In this document: positions 1 through 7,757 of the stretch, in pieces
Layout: each line of letters begins with the position of its first letter
Position numbering within the stretch: the stretch's first letter is position 1
Notes under the pieces: generated by a model
Databases searched by the model: none
What the model was told of the DNA's origin: nothing
Seen by the model: only the letters and a program-made list of their open reading frames with translations
NCBI GenBank assembly: GCA_964388105.1
Contig: CAYLYQ010000001.1
Span: 50,764 to 114,763, forward strand
Direction of reading: 5' to 3'
DNA: 64,000 nt
From: ZC4RG35 sp964388105
Lineage (GTDB): Bacteria > Actinomycetota > Acidimicrobiia > Spongiisociales > ZC4RG35
Made by a program: the position numbers and the translations under genes

Positions 1-45
1 CGGGCCGCTCCCAACTCTTGAGCACGGAGAGGAGCTGGGGCGCGT

Positions 46-2040
46 CTAGGCCTCGGCGGGGCGGGGGCGGCCGGGGACCTTCTTCGCCGGCTTCAGCGAC
101 TCGCTGACGGGCGCAGTCTCCTCGGCCTCCACTGCCGCGGCGACTTCTTCTTCCTTGCGCTCGTGCGGGAACACCGGGTTGTCCGGGTAGCGGATGCGAA
201 GTGTCCCATCCGATGCGTGCTCCCACTTGGGCACGTCGTGGAAGATCTCGTCGACCCGATCCCGATCCACGGACTCGTGGTCCAGGAGCTCGGCGACCAT
301 CCGATCCATCGCCTCTCGATGGTGCTCGAGAATCGCCCGGGCCTCTTCGTGGGCCGCGTTGATCAGCTTGCGAACCTCGGCGTCGATGAATGCGGCCACC
401 TGGTCCGAGTAGTCCTGCTGCCGCGCGTAGTCCCGGCCGAGGAAGACCTCGCCACCCGGGCGCCCGTACTGCATCGGGCCGAGCTCGTCGCTCATCCCGT
501 ACTCCATCACCATGCGGCGGGCGATGGCGGTCGCCTTCTCGATGTCGTTGGCGGCACCGGTCGTGGGATCGGCGAAGATCAGCTCCTCTGCGGTCCTGCC
601 CCCGAGGAGCATGGCGAGCTGGTCGACCAGCTCACTGCGCCGTGCCAGATACTTGTCGTGATCGGGCAGGGCAAGCGTGTGCCCCAGCGATCGCCCGCGG
701 GCGACGATCGTCACCTTGTGAACGGGGTCGGCGTTCGGGAGGGCGAAGCCCACCAGCGCGTGGCCCGTCTCGTGATAGGCGATGACCTTGCGCTCGTCGT
801 CGGTCATAATCCGGTTCTTGCGCTCGGGGCCGGCGATGACCCGGTCGATCGCCTCCTCCATCTCGGACATCGTGATCTCCTTCTTGCGCCGCCGGGCGGC
901 GAGAAGGGCGGACTCGTTGATCAGGTTGGCGAGATCGGCGCCGGTGAACCCGGGTGTGCGGCGGGCGAGGACCTTCAGGTCGACTTCGTCAGCCAGCGGC
1001 TTGCCCTTGGCGTGGACACCGAGAATGGCCTCTCGGCCGTCGATGTCGGGGGCGTCGACCACGATCTGGCGGTCGAAACGCCCGGGCCTGAGGAGGGCCG
1101 GATCGAGGATGTCGGGACGGTTGGTGGCAGCCATGACGATGACGCCGGAGTTGCCCTCGAACCCGTCCAGTTCGACGAGGAGCTGGTTGAGGGTCTGCTC
1201 CCGCTCGTCGTGGCCGCCGCCGAGACCGGCCCCGCGATGGCGTCCCACGGCGTCGATCTCATCGATGAAGACGATGGCCGGGGCGCTCTGCTTGGCCTGC
1301 TCGAAGAGGTCACGGACGCGTGCGGCGCCGACACCGACGAACATCTCCACGAAGTCCGATCCGGAGATCGACATGAAGGGCACGCCGGCCTCGCCGGCAA
1401 CGGCGCGGGCGAGGAGGGTCTTGCCGGTGCCCGGAGGCCCGTACAGGAGGACGCCCTTCGGGATCTTGGCGCCCATCTGGCGGTAGCGATCCGGGTTGGC
1501 GAGGAAGTCCTTGATCTCAGCCAGCTCCTCCTTGGCCTCGGTCAGGCCGGCCACGTCGTCGAAGGTGATCTTCGGCTGTTCCTTGCCAACGAGCTTCGCC
1601 CGCGACTTGCCGAACTGCATGACGCGGTTTCCACCGCCCTGCATCTGCATGAAGATGAACACCATGAAGCCGAGGAGGAACAGCCACGGCAGGAAGTTGA
1701 TGAGCAAGGCCCAGAACCCGGGGGGCTCGGGGTCGGTGGACCATGCGACCTGGTTGCGGTCCAGGATCTCGGTCAATTGGGCCTCGAAGCCCTCGACGTA
1801 GTTGGCGACGTGGTCATAGGACCCTTCGGGCGCCTCGGTGTCAACGAGACGCGCCCTGGCCTGCTGGGTGTTGCGGCCGAGGGTCACCTCCTCGTATTCG
1901 CCGGCTTCGATGTTGGCGACGAACTCGGAGATCGGCAGCTCTTCGGGGCCGGCCACCTGGTCCATCCACCACTGCGCGAGGATGGCGACCAGGATGATCG
2001 ACATCCCGTAGACGATGAGCGTGCGGACGGTGCGGTTCAA
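46..2040 (-). CDS. ftsH: ATP-dependent zinc metalloprotease FtsH
   Basis: Membrane-anchored AAA+ protease of 664 residues that degrades misfolded and short-lived membrane and cytosolic proteins as a hexamer. Two transmembrane segments (about residues 7-24 and 110-132) flank a small extracytoplasmic domain. The AAA module has Walker A GPPGTGKT (201-208), Walker B VFIDEID and the second region of homology near 320. The zinc site HETGH lies at about 423-427. The length is normal for the family. The start is TTG at 2040, with GAGGA five bases upstream. The gene is last in an operon with hpt and tilS, as in many bacteria. The C-terminal tail is acidic, proline-rich and variable. Identification is secure; only the start is open. 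Confidence 0.97.
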   Translation of the reverse strand: MNRTVRTLIVYGMSIILVAILAQWWMDQVAGPEELPISEFVANIEAGEYEEVTLGRNTQQARARLVDTEAPEGSYDHVANYVEGFEAQLTEILDRNQVAWSTDPEPPGFWALLINFLPWLFLLGFMVFIFMQMQGGGNRVMQFGKSRAKLVGKEQPKITFDDVAGLTEAKEELAEIKDFLANPDRYRQMGAKIPKGVLLYGPPGTGKTLLARAVAGEAGVPFMSISGSDFVEMFVGVGAARVRDLFEQAKQSAPAIVFIDEIDAVGRHRGAGLGGGHDEREQTLNQLLVELDGFEGNSGVIVMAATNRPDILDPALLRPGRFDRQIVVDAPDIDGREAILGVHAKGKPLADEVDLKVLARRTPGFTGADLANLINESALLAARRRKKEITMSEMEEAIDRVIAGPERKNRIMTDDERKVIAYHETGHALVGFALPNADPVHKVTIVARGRSLGHTLALPDHDKYLARRSELVDQLAMLLGGRTAEELIFADPTTGAANDIEKATAIARRMVMEYGMSDELGPMQYGRPGGEVFLGRDYARQQDYSDQVAAFIDAEVRKLINAAHEEARAILEHHREAMDRMVAELLDHESVDRDRVDEIFHDVPKWEHASDGTLRIRYPDNPVFPHERKEEEVAAAVEAEETAPVSESLKPAKKVPGRPRPAEA

Positions 2041-2068
2041 GAAATCCTCAGGGGGAAGGGGTGCCGTA

Positions 2069-2074
2069 ATGCTA
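2069..2074 (-). promoter_or_regulatory. candidate -10 box for ftsH
   Basis: TAGCAT on the minus strand lies about 28 bases before the ftsH TTG start, so transcription would begin near 2062 and leave a short 5' UTR holding the GAGGA ribosome site. No clear -35 is visible. ftsH could also be read through from hpt. Confidence 0.35.
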
Positions 2075-2104
2075 CGCCGGAGGTGCCCCTAATAGAACCC
2101 CGGA

Positions 2105-2626
2105 TCAAGGAACGTCGCCCATCACCCCGACGTACGGGAGGTTGCGATATTTTCCGGCGTAGTCGAGGCCATAACCCACCACGAACTCCGGCCCGATCGG
2201 GAACGCCACGTACTTGACCTCGATCGGGACCCTCTGGATTCCCTCCTTCAGGAGCAGCGATGCGATCTCGAGCGAAGCCGGCTTGCGGACCCGCAGGCTC
2301 TTGACGAGGTAGTTGAGGGTGAGCCCGGAGTCGATGATGTCCTCGACCACGAGCACGTCGCGCCCGGCGATCTCCTCGTCCAGGTCCTTGAGGATGCGAA
2401 CCACGCCGGAGGTCTGAGTCGATGCGCCGTAGGACGACACGGCCATGAAGTCGAACTCACACGGCAGGTCGATGTGGCGGGCGAGATCGGCCATGACCAT
2501 GAAGGCCCCGCGCAGGACACCCACCAAGAGGAGGTCCTTGCCCTGGTAGTCCTTGGTGATCTGGCGGCCCATCTCGGCCAGCTTGGCCTCGATCTCCTCT
2601 GCCGTGATCAAGGGCTTGATGTCCAT
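2105..2626 (-). CDS. hpt: hypoxanthine phosphoribosyltransferase
   Basis: Purine salvage enzyme that converts hypoxanthine or guanine and PRPP to IMP or GMP. The 173-residue protein has the type I phosphoribosyltransferase PRPP loop VVEDIIDSGLT in its middle and an N-terminal LLVGVLRGAF segment typical of Hpt. The ATG at 2626 was chosen because AGAGGAAAG precedes it; a longer frame running upstream is only tilS read out of frame. The gene overlaps the 3' end of tilS by 19 bases and precedes ftsH. The tilS-hpt-ftsH order is a classic bacterial cluster, which supports the call. Confidence 0.95.
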   Translation of the reverse strand: MDIKPLITAEEIEAKLAEMGRQITKDYQGKDLLLVGVLRGAFMVMADLARHIDLPCEFDFMAVSSYGASTQTSGVVRILKDLDEEIAGRDVLVVEDIIDSGLTLNYLVKSLRVRKPASLEIASLLLKEGIQRVPIEVKYVAFPIGPEFVVGYGLDYAGKYRNLPYVGVMGDVP

Positions 2627-3831
2627 CCGCTTTCCTCTCTGGCGAGCACGGAAAGGTAGCCGACGGAGCCGGGGACGTACCAGGCGACGGGCAGCCGCCG
2701 CCCGCCGGGGATCCAGGCGGGCACTCCATCCGCCATGACCGTGCCGTCCGGTGCCACTGCGAGGTCCGCTCCGGTGGCGAAGACGGCGGCCCACCGGCCG
2801 AGGGGGGCAACCTGGCAAACGCCGGGGTGGAGCACCACTTCGTAGACGAATCCGGCATGGCGGGTCACACCCGGTCCGAGGGGGACGGTCAGGTCTGCTC
2901 CTGCCGGCGGGACGCCGATGACCAGGAACGGGCCACGGCGGGAGGCGGTGACCCCACCGCCCAATTCGGCGCTCGCGGCTTCGGAGAAGGCGACATCGGT
3001 GGCCCGCTCCACCGCGGCGAGGGTGACCGCTCCACCGGCTCGTTCGATCATGGCCCGCACCACGCGGGCCCGGACCGGTTCGGCGCGTGCCCTCAAATCC
3101 CCCACCGCGACGATGACAGCTCCGTCCGCCTCGCGGACCGTGACGTCCTCCGTCAATGCATCGAGGAGGTCGGCATCGGCGCGGACCAAGGCGGCCGACC
3201 TGGTCACGGTGGCGGCGATGTCGGGGTTGAGGGCGGCGAGCGCCGGCAAGACGAGGCTGCGGATGTGATTCCGGGCGAGGGAGGGATCGGCGTTCATCGG
3301 GTCGTCCACGAACGGGAGGCCGGCCAGGACGGCGATCTCCCGCACCGCGTCGCGGCTGACATCGAGCAACGGGCGCCGGACGCCGGCCATACCGACCCGG
3401 GGGATGCCGGCAAGGCCACGGGTGCCGGTCCCACGCACCAGGTTGATGAGCACGGTCTCCAGGCTGTCGTCGGCCGTGTGCGCGGTGACGACGGTCTCAC
3501 CCTCTCTGCGTGACTCGGCGAATGCGCCGTAACGGGCCGACCGGGCCATGGCCTCCGGCGACGCCCCGGGGGCCACTTCGACCTCGATCACCTCGAGCTG
3601 GAGTCCGAGCCGCTCGGCGATGGCTGTTGCCGCGGCCCTGACGACAGGAGATCCGACGAGCCCATGGTCGACGTGCAAGGCGCGAGTCGTCCGCCCGGCC
3701 TGGCCCAAGAGCCAGGCGAGCGCCGCCGAGTCGGCGCCACCCGAGAGGGCGACCACGAGGTCGCCTTCCGGAAGATCGAGGAGCGCGAGGGTCTCGGTCG
3801 CCAGCTGGTTCAGGCGACGCGTCGCAACCAT
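2608..3831 (-). CDS. tilS: tRNA(Ile)-lysidine synthetase
   Basis: Modifies C34 of the CAU-anticodon tRNA-Ile to lysidine using ATP and lysine, so that the tRNA reads AUA. The 407-residue protein carries the PP-loop SGGADSA near residue 30, then HVDHG and the HTADDSLET segment that follows the loop in this family. The C-terminal part is weakly conserved, as is usual for TilS. The ATG at 3831 overlaps the end of the upstream metalloprotease gene by 22 bases, which suggests translational coupling. A longer reading frame continues upstream but lacks family similarity. The gene is followed by hpt with a 19-base overlap. Confidence 0.93.
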   Translation of the reverse strand: MVATRRLNQLATETLALLDLPEGDLVVALSGGADSAALAWLLGQAGRTTRALHVDHGLVGSPVVRAAATAIAERLGLQLEVIEVEVAPGASPEAMARSARYGAFAESRREGETVVTAHTADDSLETVLINLVRGTGTRGLAGIPRVGMAGVRRPLLDVSRDAVREIAVLAGLPFVDDPMNADPSLARNHIRSLVLPALAALNPDIAATVTRSAALVRADADLLDALTEDVTVREADGAVIVAVGDLRARAEPVRARVVRAMIERAGGAVTLAAVERATDVAFSEAASAELGGGVTASRRGPFLVIGVPPAGADLTVPLGPGVTRHAGFVYEVVLHPGVCQVAPLGRWAAVFATGADLAVAPDGTVMADGVPAWIPGGRRLPVAWYVPGSVGYLSVLAREESGWTSSP

Positions 3832-4841
3832 CGCGCAGGATCTGAGATCTCGTCGAGGGAGGGCAGCGACTCGGGGTCGGAGAAGGCGAGGTTGACCGTC
3901 TCCCACGAGGCGAGCCGCTCCACCTTGGCCACGAACTGCTCCCCCTTGCGGTACTGCTCCATCTTCATCTCGAGTCCCGTGAGCCGGAAGAAGGCAGCCG
4001 TCCTCCGGTCGAGCCGCCGTCCCTTGAGCACCCTGCTCATCCGGTCCTGGGCCTTGAGATGCTCGGCGCCCACCCGATCCATGACGTAGTGACCGTGCCC
4101 CTCGAGGAGCGACATCAACGCCTGAACCCGATTGACCACTTCGTGCTGCTCCGGTGTCGCGAAGAGCCCGAAGATCCCACGCTGGTCGATCAGGGGGAGC
4201 CCGGCGGTTCGCCTCTCCCCCATTTCGGAGAACACCCTCTGCCATTTGCCCGGCTCCGGCTTGGACGCCTCGACCAGTTCGGTGACGAGCCCGCCGAAGT
4301 AGCCGCGCAGCCAGGGCACCCCCTGGAACTGGGCGCGGTGAGTGAGTTCGTGGAGGGCCACCCAGAATCGGAATTCGGCAGGCCGAAAGTGGTGGCGGCG
4401 CTCCATCTGGATGATGTTGGGGCCGACGTAGGCCACGGTGTCGCCGGGCTCGCCCCCCGGGAGCACCAGCTCGTACTGGCCCAGCACCCGCCGCGACAGG
4501 ACCGCAAGCAGCAAGCCGGTCTCCCGGTCGATGATCTTGCCCGCGGTGGCCGGGTTGCGGCCCGCACGCTCCAAGCGCTCTTCCATGTGCCGGCGGACGG
4601 GCTCGATCATGGCGGCGAACGACGCCACGTTGCGCTCCACCCAGTCCGTGCGACCCAGGATCACGGTCGTCGGCTCACCGGGCAGGTCGAGACCCGTGGC
4701 CTCGGGAACGATGCGCGAGACGCGCTCGGTGATCCCGTCCATCTCGTCGGCCAGGGCGGCGATGTGATACGTCTCGGCGAGTGCGTAGGACCCCGCCAAC
4801 TTGGACACCAGGCGGTCCTCGACGGACCGGGTGGTGGTCAC
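3810..4841 (-). CDS. DUF2342-type zinc metalloprotease-like protein
   Basis: A 343-residue protein of the actinobacterial zinc-dependent metalloprotease family (DUF2342, sometimes labelled coenzyme F420 biosynthesis-associated). The visible evidence is the HELTH motif near residue 167, which fits the HExxH zinc site, and a downstream E-rich helix with HEVVNR and GHGHYVMDR segments common in the family. No signal peptide or membrane segment is seen, so it is probably cytosolic. The GTG start at 4841 overlaps the stop of the upstream small membrane protein as GTGA. Its place directly before tilS is conserved in actinomycetes as far as I know. The substrate is unknown and a role in F420 synthesis is not shown here. 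Confidence 0.85.
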   Translation of the reverse strand: MTTTRSVEDRLVSKLAGSYALAETYHIAALADEMDGITERVSRIVPEATGLDLPGEPTTVILGRTDWVERNVASFAAMIEPVRRHMEERLERAGRNPATAGKIIDRETGLLLAVLSRRVLGQYELVLPGGEPGDTVAYVGPNIIQMERRHHFRPAEFRFWVALHELTHRAQFQGVPWLRGYFGGLVTELVEASKPEPGKWQRVFSEMGERRTAGLPLIDQRGIFGLFATPEQHEVVNRVQALMSLLEGHGHYVMDRVGAEHLKAQDRMSRVLKGRRLDRRTAAFFRLTGLEMKMEQYRKGEQFVAKVERLASWETVNLAFSDPESLPSLDEISDPARWLRRVA

Positions 4842-5146
4842 TCCTCGATGATGCGGTACCGCTTGCGCACCACGTTGGTGAAGTAGCGGATCGAGGTGAT
4901 CAGGATCACCAGACCGGCCAGCACGAGGCCCGTGGGGATCAGGAAGCGGTAGGTCCAGTCGAGCACTGCGGGGGTGTCGACCGGGGGCTCGATCGGGACG
5001 GCGGGCGTCAGGTTCTGGGCAGGAGCGGTCGACGTCGTGGTCGTCGACCCGTCCTCCTGGGCCATGGCCGGAAGCGCGAGGACGAAGAAGACGAGGGCGA
5101 AGAAGGCGAGTGTGGTGCGGAGACCCATCGAACGGCCGGCGCTCAT
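4838..5146 (-). CDS. small membrane protein with signal-like N-terminus
   Basis: A 102-residue protein I do not recognise. It begins with a hydrophobic signal-type segment (about residues 11-29, ending in an ALPAMA cleavage-like site), then a Ser/Thr/Pro-rich extracytoplasmic linker, one transmembrane helix at about 68-86 and a basic cytoplasmic tail with RKRYR. The ATG at 5146 was chosen because a minus-strand TAGGCT box ends seven bases before it, so it should be the first, leaderless gene of the metalloprotease-tilS-hpt-ftsH unit. It overlaps the next gene by GTGA. The function is unknown; association with the membrane protease FtsH would be speculation. Confidence 0.75.
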   Translation of the reverse strand: MSAGRSMGLRTTLAFFALVFFVLALPAMAQEDGSTTTTSTAPAQNLTPAVPIEPPVDTPAVLDWTYRFLIPTGLVLAGLVILITSIRYFTNVVRKRYRIIEE

Positions 5147-5184
5147 GGCTGTGAGCCTAATCCCTGGCCCGGCGGGCGCCGAAC

Positions 5185-5421
5185 CTAGGAGTGCGCCTCG
5201 TAGGCCAGGACGGTCCGGATCCGGATGATCATCGCCTCGGGCACTTCCTCGTCGAGCTTGGCGCGGATCACCTCCCGCAGTCGCCGCTCGAAATCGAAGG
5301 GGCGGTCACACCCACCGCACTCGGCGAGGTGCGCCTTGATCTCATCGCAGCGAGCTTCGTCCAGCTCGACGTCGAGATAGGTGTACAGGTTGGCCAGTGC
5401 TTCGTCGCAGTCTCGACTCAT
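5185..5421 (-). CDS. RsrA-like zinc anti-sigma factor
   Basis: A 78-residue cytosolic anti-sigma factor of the ZAS family, expected to bind and inhibit the sigma factor encoded just before it. It shows the HxxxCxxC signature (HLAECGGC, about residues 31-38) plus an N-terminal Cys (DCDEA), the arrangement that lets RsrA release its sigma factor on disulfide stress. The ATG at 5421 overlaps the sigma stop as ATGA, which gives coupled translation; the in-frame extension upstream lies inside the sigma gene and has no family character. There is no membrane segment, in contrast to the other anti-sigma gene near 62 kb. Confidence 0.9.
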   Translation of the reverse strand: MSRDCDEALANLYTYLDVELDEARCDEIKAHLAECGGCDRPFDFERRLREVIRAKLDEEVPEAMIIRIRTVLAYEAHS

Positions 5422-5996
5422 GGTCTTTCCGCCTCGTCGGGGAGCAGGCCACGCTGCTCCGCGAAATCCCACAACCTCTTCTGCATCGCCTTTCTTCCCC
5501 GGTGCAGCCGCGACATCACCGTACCGATCGGGATGTCGAGGATCTCGGCGATCTCCTTGTAGGAGAATCCCTCCAGGTCGGCAAGGAGCACGGGGATGCG
5601 GAAGTTCTCCGGAAGCTCCTCCACCGCCCTCTTCACATCCTCCTCGACCAGGCCGTCGAGAACGCTCTCCTCGGCGCTGCGGGTCGAGTCCGCGGAATCA
5701 CCCCGCGAGATCCGCCGGTACATGTAGAGGTCCTCGACGTCGCCCAGCTCCGACTCCTTGGGACGGCGGGAGTCGGCGCGGTATTTGTTGATGAAGGTGT
5801 TGGTGAGGATCCGGTAGAGCCAAGCCTTCAGATTGGTCCCCGCCTCGAACGACCCGTACGCCCGGTACGCCTTGAGGAACGTCTCCTGGACCAGGTCCTC
5901 CGCATCGGTCGGATTGCGCGTCATGCGCAAAGCCGCCGAGTAGAGCTGCCTCGTGTATTGGAGGGCGTCCTCTTCGAAGGTCGCCTGATCGGCCAT
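5418..5996 (-). CDS. SigR/SigH-like ECF sigma factor
   Basis: Extracytoplasmic-function sigma factor of 192 residues, probably controlling a thiol-oxidative stress regulon as the ECF12 family (SigR, SigH) does. Region 2 contains RMTRNPTDAEDLVQET and the -10 recognition helix with WLYRILTN; region 4 contains GFSYKEIAEI and GTVMSRLHRGR. The paired RsrA-like gene overlaps its stop. Two starts are possible: ATG 5996, which fits the usual family N-terminus, or ATG 6044, which would add 16 residues and place the 6024-6039 palindrome inside the coding region. Neither has a good ribosome site. I prefer 5996. Confidence 0.9.
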   Translation of the reverse strand: MADQATFEEDALQYTRQLYSAALRMTRNPTDAEDLVQETFLKAYRAYGSFEAGTNLKAWLYRILTNTFINKYRADSRRPKESELGDVEDLYMYRRISRGDSADSTRSAEESVLDGLVEEDVKRAVEELPENFRIPVLLADLEGFSYKEIAEILDIPIGTVMSRLHRGRKAMQKRLWDFAEQRGLLPDEAERP

Positions 5997-6023
5997 CTGG
6001 GGAGGCACGGTAGCCGTCGAAAT

Positions 6024-6039
6024 AGGGACTTTCGTCCCT
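6024..6039. promoter_or_regulatory. DosR-like palindrome between sigma and copper oxidase genes
   Basis: AGGGAC-TTTC-GTCCCT is a perfect 6-bp inverted repeat with a four-base spacer, centred 43 bases before the oxidase start and 35 bases before the preferred sigma start. Its core GGGACTTTCGTCCC differs by one base from the DosR/DevR consensus core GGGACTWWAGTCCC known in mycobacteria. Binding by a DosR-type regulator is inference. Confidence 0.5.
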
Positions 6040-6074
6040 GTCATCAGGGCCGCGGACTCGGGTGAGATACGGCC

Positions 6075-7475
6075 ATGACCAACCAAACATCGCCCTCTGG
6101 CTCTGCCGTGGGCGGAAAGACATTCGATCGGCTCCTGATTCTCGTGGGGGTCGTCGCCGTGGTCACCGCGGTGATGGCCGGTGTCGCTGCGGTTCGCGCC
6201 GGCGAAGCCCCAGCTTCCGGTGGGAACGAAGGTGGGGCCACCACGACCACCACCGTCGCCGACGGACCGCAGACGGTGACCTACACGCTGAACGAGTTCT
6301 CGATCAACGGCCCGGCCGAGATCGAGCCCGGGCCGACCGTGTTCCGGGTGACCAACCAGGGGGCGATCGCCCACAACCTGGCTTTCGAAGGGAACCAGAC
6401 GCCCGACCTCGGCAACGGCGAGAGCCACGACCTCGATGTCGGTGACCTCGCACCCGGCACCTACACCATCACGTGCGAGGTGCCCGGACACGTCGGGGCC
6501 GGCATGACCATGACGCTGGTCGTCAAAGACGACGCCGACCCGGACTCCGGAGGCAGCACCGACCACAACGGCCACGGCGGCATGGGATCGCTCACCTGGC
6601 AGGAGGTCGAGGAGAACATGCGTCAGTCCGTCGTCTCCTTCCCGGCCGAGACCGCCGGCACCGGCGCCGAGTTGATGGAGCCGACCATCGGCGCCGACGG
6701 CGTCAAGGAGTTCCGCCTGGTGGTCGACGAGATCGACTGGGAGGTCGAGCCCGGCAAGGTCGTCCAGGGATACGCCTACAACGGGCAGATCCCCGGCCCG
6801 ACCATCAAGGTCGACGTGGGCGACCGCGTCCGGATCATCGTCGAGAACCGACTCGACATGATCACCTCATGGCACCCGCACGGGCTCCGCCAGCACCCCA
6901 TCGAAGCCGACGGCGTCGGGTTCATCACCCAGAAGACGCCGATTCGCCCAGGAGAGACCTGGACCGTCGAGTTCGAGACGCCGGAGATCTCCGTGGCCAT
7001 GTACCACGGCCACGACATGGGCCTGCACCAGGTGCCGAACGGCCTGGCCGGTGCCTTCATCGTCGGCGAGCTCCCCGTTCCCTCCGTCTTCGACGTGGTC
7101 TCGGAGGAAGTGATGGTGCTCAACGACTCCGGCAACATCGGCTTCAGCCTCAACGGGAAGTCCTTCCCTGCCACCAAGCCCTACGTCCTGAAGCAGGGCG
7201 AGACGATGCTGGTGCACTACATGAACGAGGGGTTGATGAATCACCCCATGCACCTGCACAACAACCGGCAGCTGGTGATCGCCAAGGACGGCTTCCCCCT
7301 CGATTCGCCGTACTACGTCGACACTCTCGACGTCGCCCCCGGTGAGAGGTACTCGGTGCTGGTCATCGCCGAGCTCCCCGGCACCTGGGTCTGGCACTGC
7401 CACATCTTCAGCCACGTGGAGAAGCCCGACGGCACGATGTTCGGCATGCTCACGGCGCTGATCGTCGAGGAGTAG
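6075..7475 (+). CDS. multicopper oxidase with extra N-terminal cupredoxin domain
   Basis: Secreted or membrane-tethered copper oxidase of 466 residues. A transmembrane anchor (about 18-41) and a Thr/Gly linker precede a plastocyanin-like domain with a type 1 copper set (AHNLAF His, then C-x4-H-x4-M in CEVPGHVGAGM). Two further cupredoxin domains carry the four multicopper motifs: WHPHG, MYHGHDMG, HPMHLHN and WHCHIFSH. After the last motif the spacing to Met is longer than in laccases, resembling manganese-oxidase-like enzymes. Nitrite reductase activity cannot be excluded. The ATG at 6075 has a weak GGTGAG site. The gene is divergent from the sigma/anti-sigma pair and closed by a strong hairpin. 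Its substrate is unknown. Confidence 0.88.
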   Translation: MTNQTSPSGSAVGGKTFDRLLILVGVVAVVTAVMAGVAAVRAGEAPASGGNEGGATTTTTVADGPQTVTYTLNEFSINGPAEIEPGPTVFRVTNQGAIAHNLAFEGNQTPDLGNGESHDLDVGDLAPGTYTITCEVPGHVGAGMTMTLVVKDDADPDSGGSTDHNGHGGMGSLTWQEVEENMRQSVVSFPAETAGTGAELMEPTIGADGVKEFRLVVDEIDWEVEPGKVVQGYAYNGQIPGPTIKVDVGDRVRIIVENRLDMITSWHPHGLRQHPIEADGVGFITQKTPIRPGETWTVEFETPEISVAMYHGHDMGLHQVPNGLAGAFIVGELPVPSVFDVVSEEVMVLNDSGNIGFSLNGKSFPATKPYVLKQGETMLVHYMNEGLMNHPMHLHNNRQLVIAKDGFPLDSPYYVDTLDVAPGERYSVLVIAELPGTWVWHCHIFSHVEKPDGTMFGMLTALIVEE

Positions 7476-7487
7476 GCCGCTCTCGTA

Positions 7488-7521
7488 CGAGCGCCGGGTC
7501 GCTTCGACGCCCCGGCGCTCG
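7488..7521 (+). terminator. hairpin downstream of the copper oxidase
   Basis: CGAGCGCCGGG and CCCGGCGCTCG form an 11-bp perfect stem with a 12-base loop, 12 bases after the oxidase stop. There is no U tract, as is common in GC-rich actinomycetes. Confidence 0.6.
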
Positions 7522-7574
7522 TGCCTCTGCCCGACTCCACTTCGCCATCGGGGCGTTCTACGATTTAGGGACCG

Positions 7575-7646
7575 GCCGGAGTAGCTCAGGGGTAGAGCAA
7601 TTCACTCGTAATGAATAGGCCAGGGGTTCGAATCCCCTCTCCGGCT
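7575..7646 (+). tRNA. tRNA-Thr (anticodon CGT)
   Basis: A full cloverleaf can be drawn: acceptor GCCGGAG/CTCCGGC, D stem GCTC/GAGC, anticodon stem ATTCA/TGAAT with loop CTCGTAA, and T arm AGGGG-TTCGAAT-CCCCT. The anticodon is CGT and reads ACG threonine codons. It is 72 bases long with discriminator T; CCA is not encoded. A TACGAT box at 7559-7564 is a plausible -10. Confidence 0.93.
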
Positions 7647-7678
7647 CCCTGGCTCGGGCGATGGACTTCTCCCCCCTT

Positions 7679-7744
7679 GGCTCGCTTCGCTCGCGCCCCC
7701 TCCCCCCTCCGGGGTACTCCCCCACTCACGTGGGGGAGAAATCC
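7679..7744 (-). repeat. dispersed hairpin repeat, copy A
   Basis: This copy contains the 9-bp hairpin CTCCCCCAC-TCAC-GTGGGGGAG (7717-7738) followed, in the minus sense, by a CCGG-type second hairpin, a G-rich tract and a CGAGCGAAGCGAG palindromic tail. It lies 13 bases beyond the holB stop in the sense orientation. The tail is nearly identical to copy C at 15236-15300. Confidence 0.8.
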
Positions 7745-7757
7745 TGTCCTCGGCTCC

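Noticed and set aside
163..2217. A 684-codon plus-strand frame across ftsH, and similar long frames opposite other genes (for example 14399-15520 and 31606-33105)
   Set aside because: These are mirror frames produced by high-GC codon bias. They lack family motifs and ribosome sites, while the minus-strand genes carry clear catalytic motifs.
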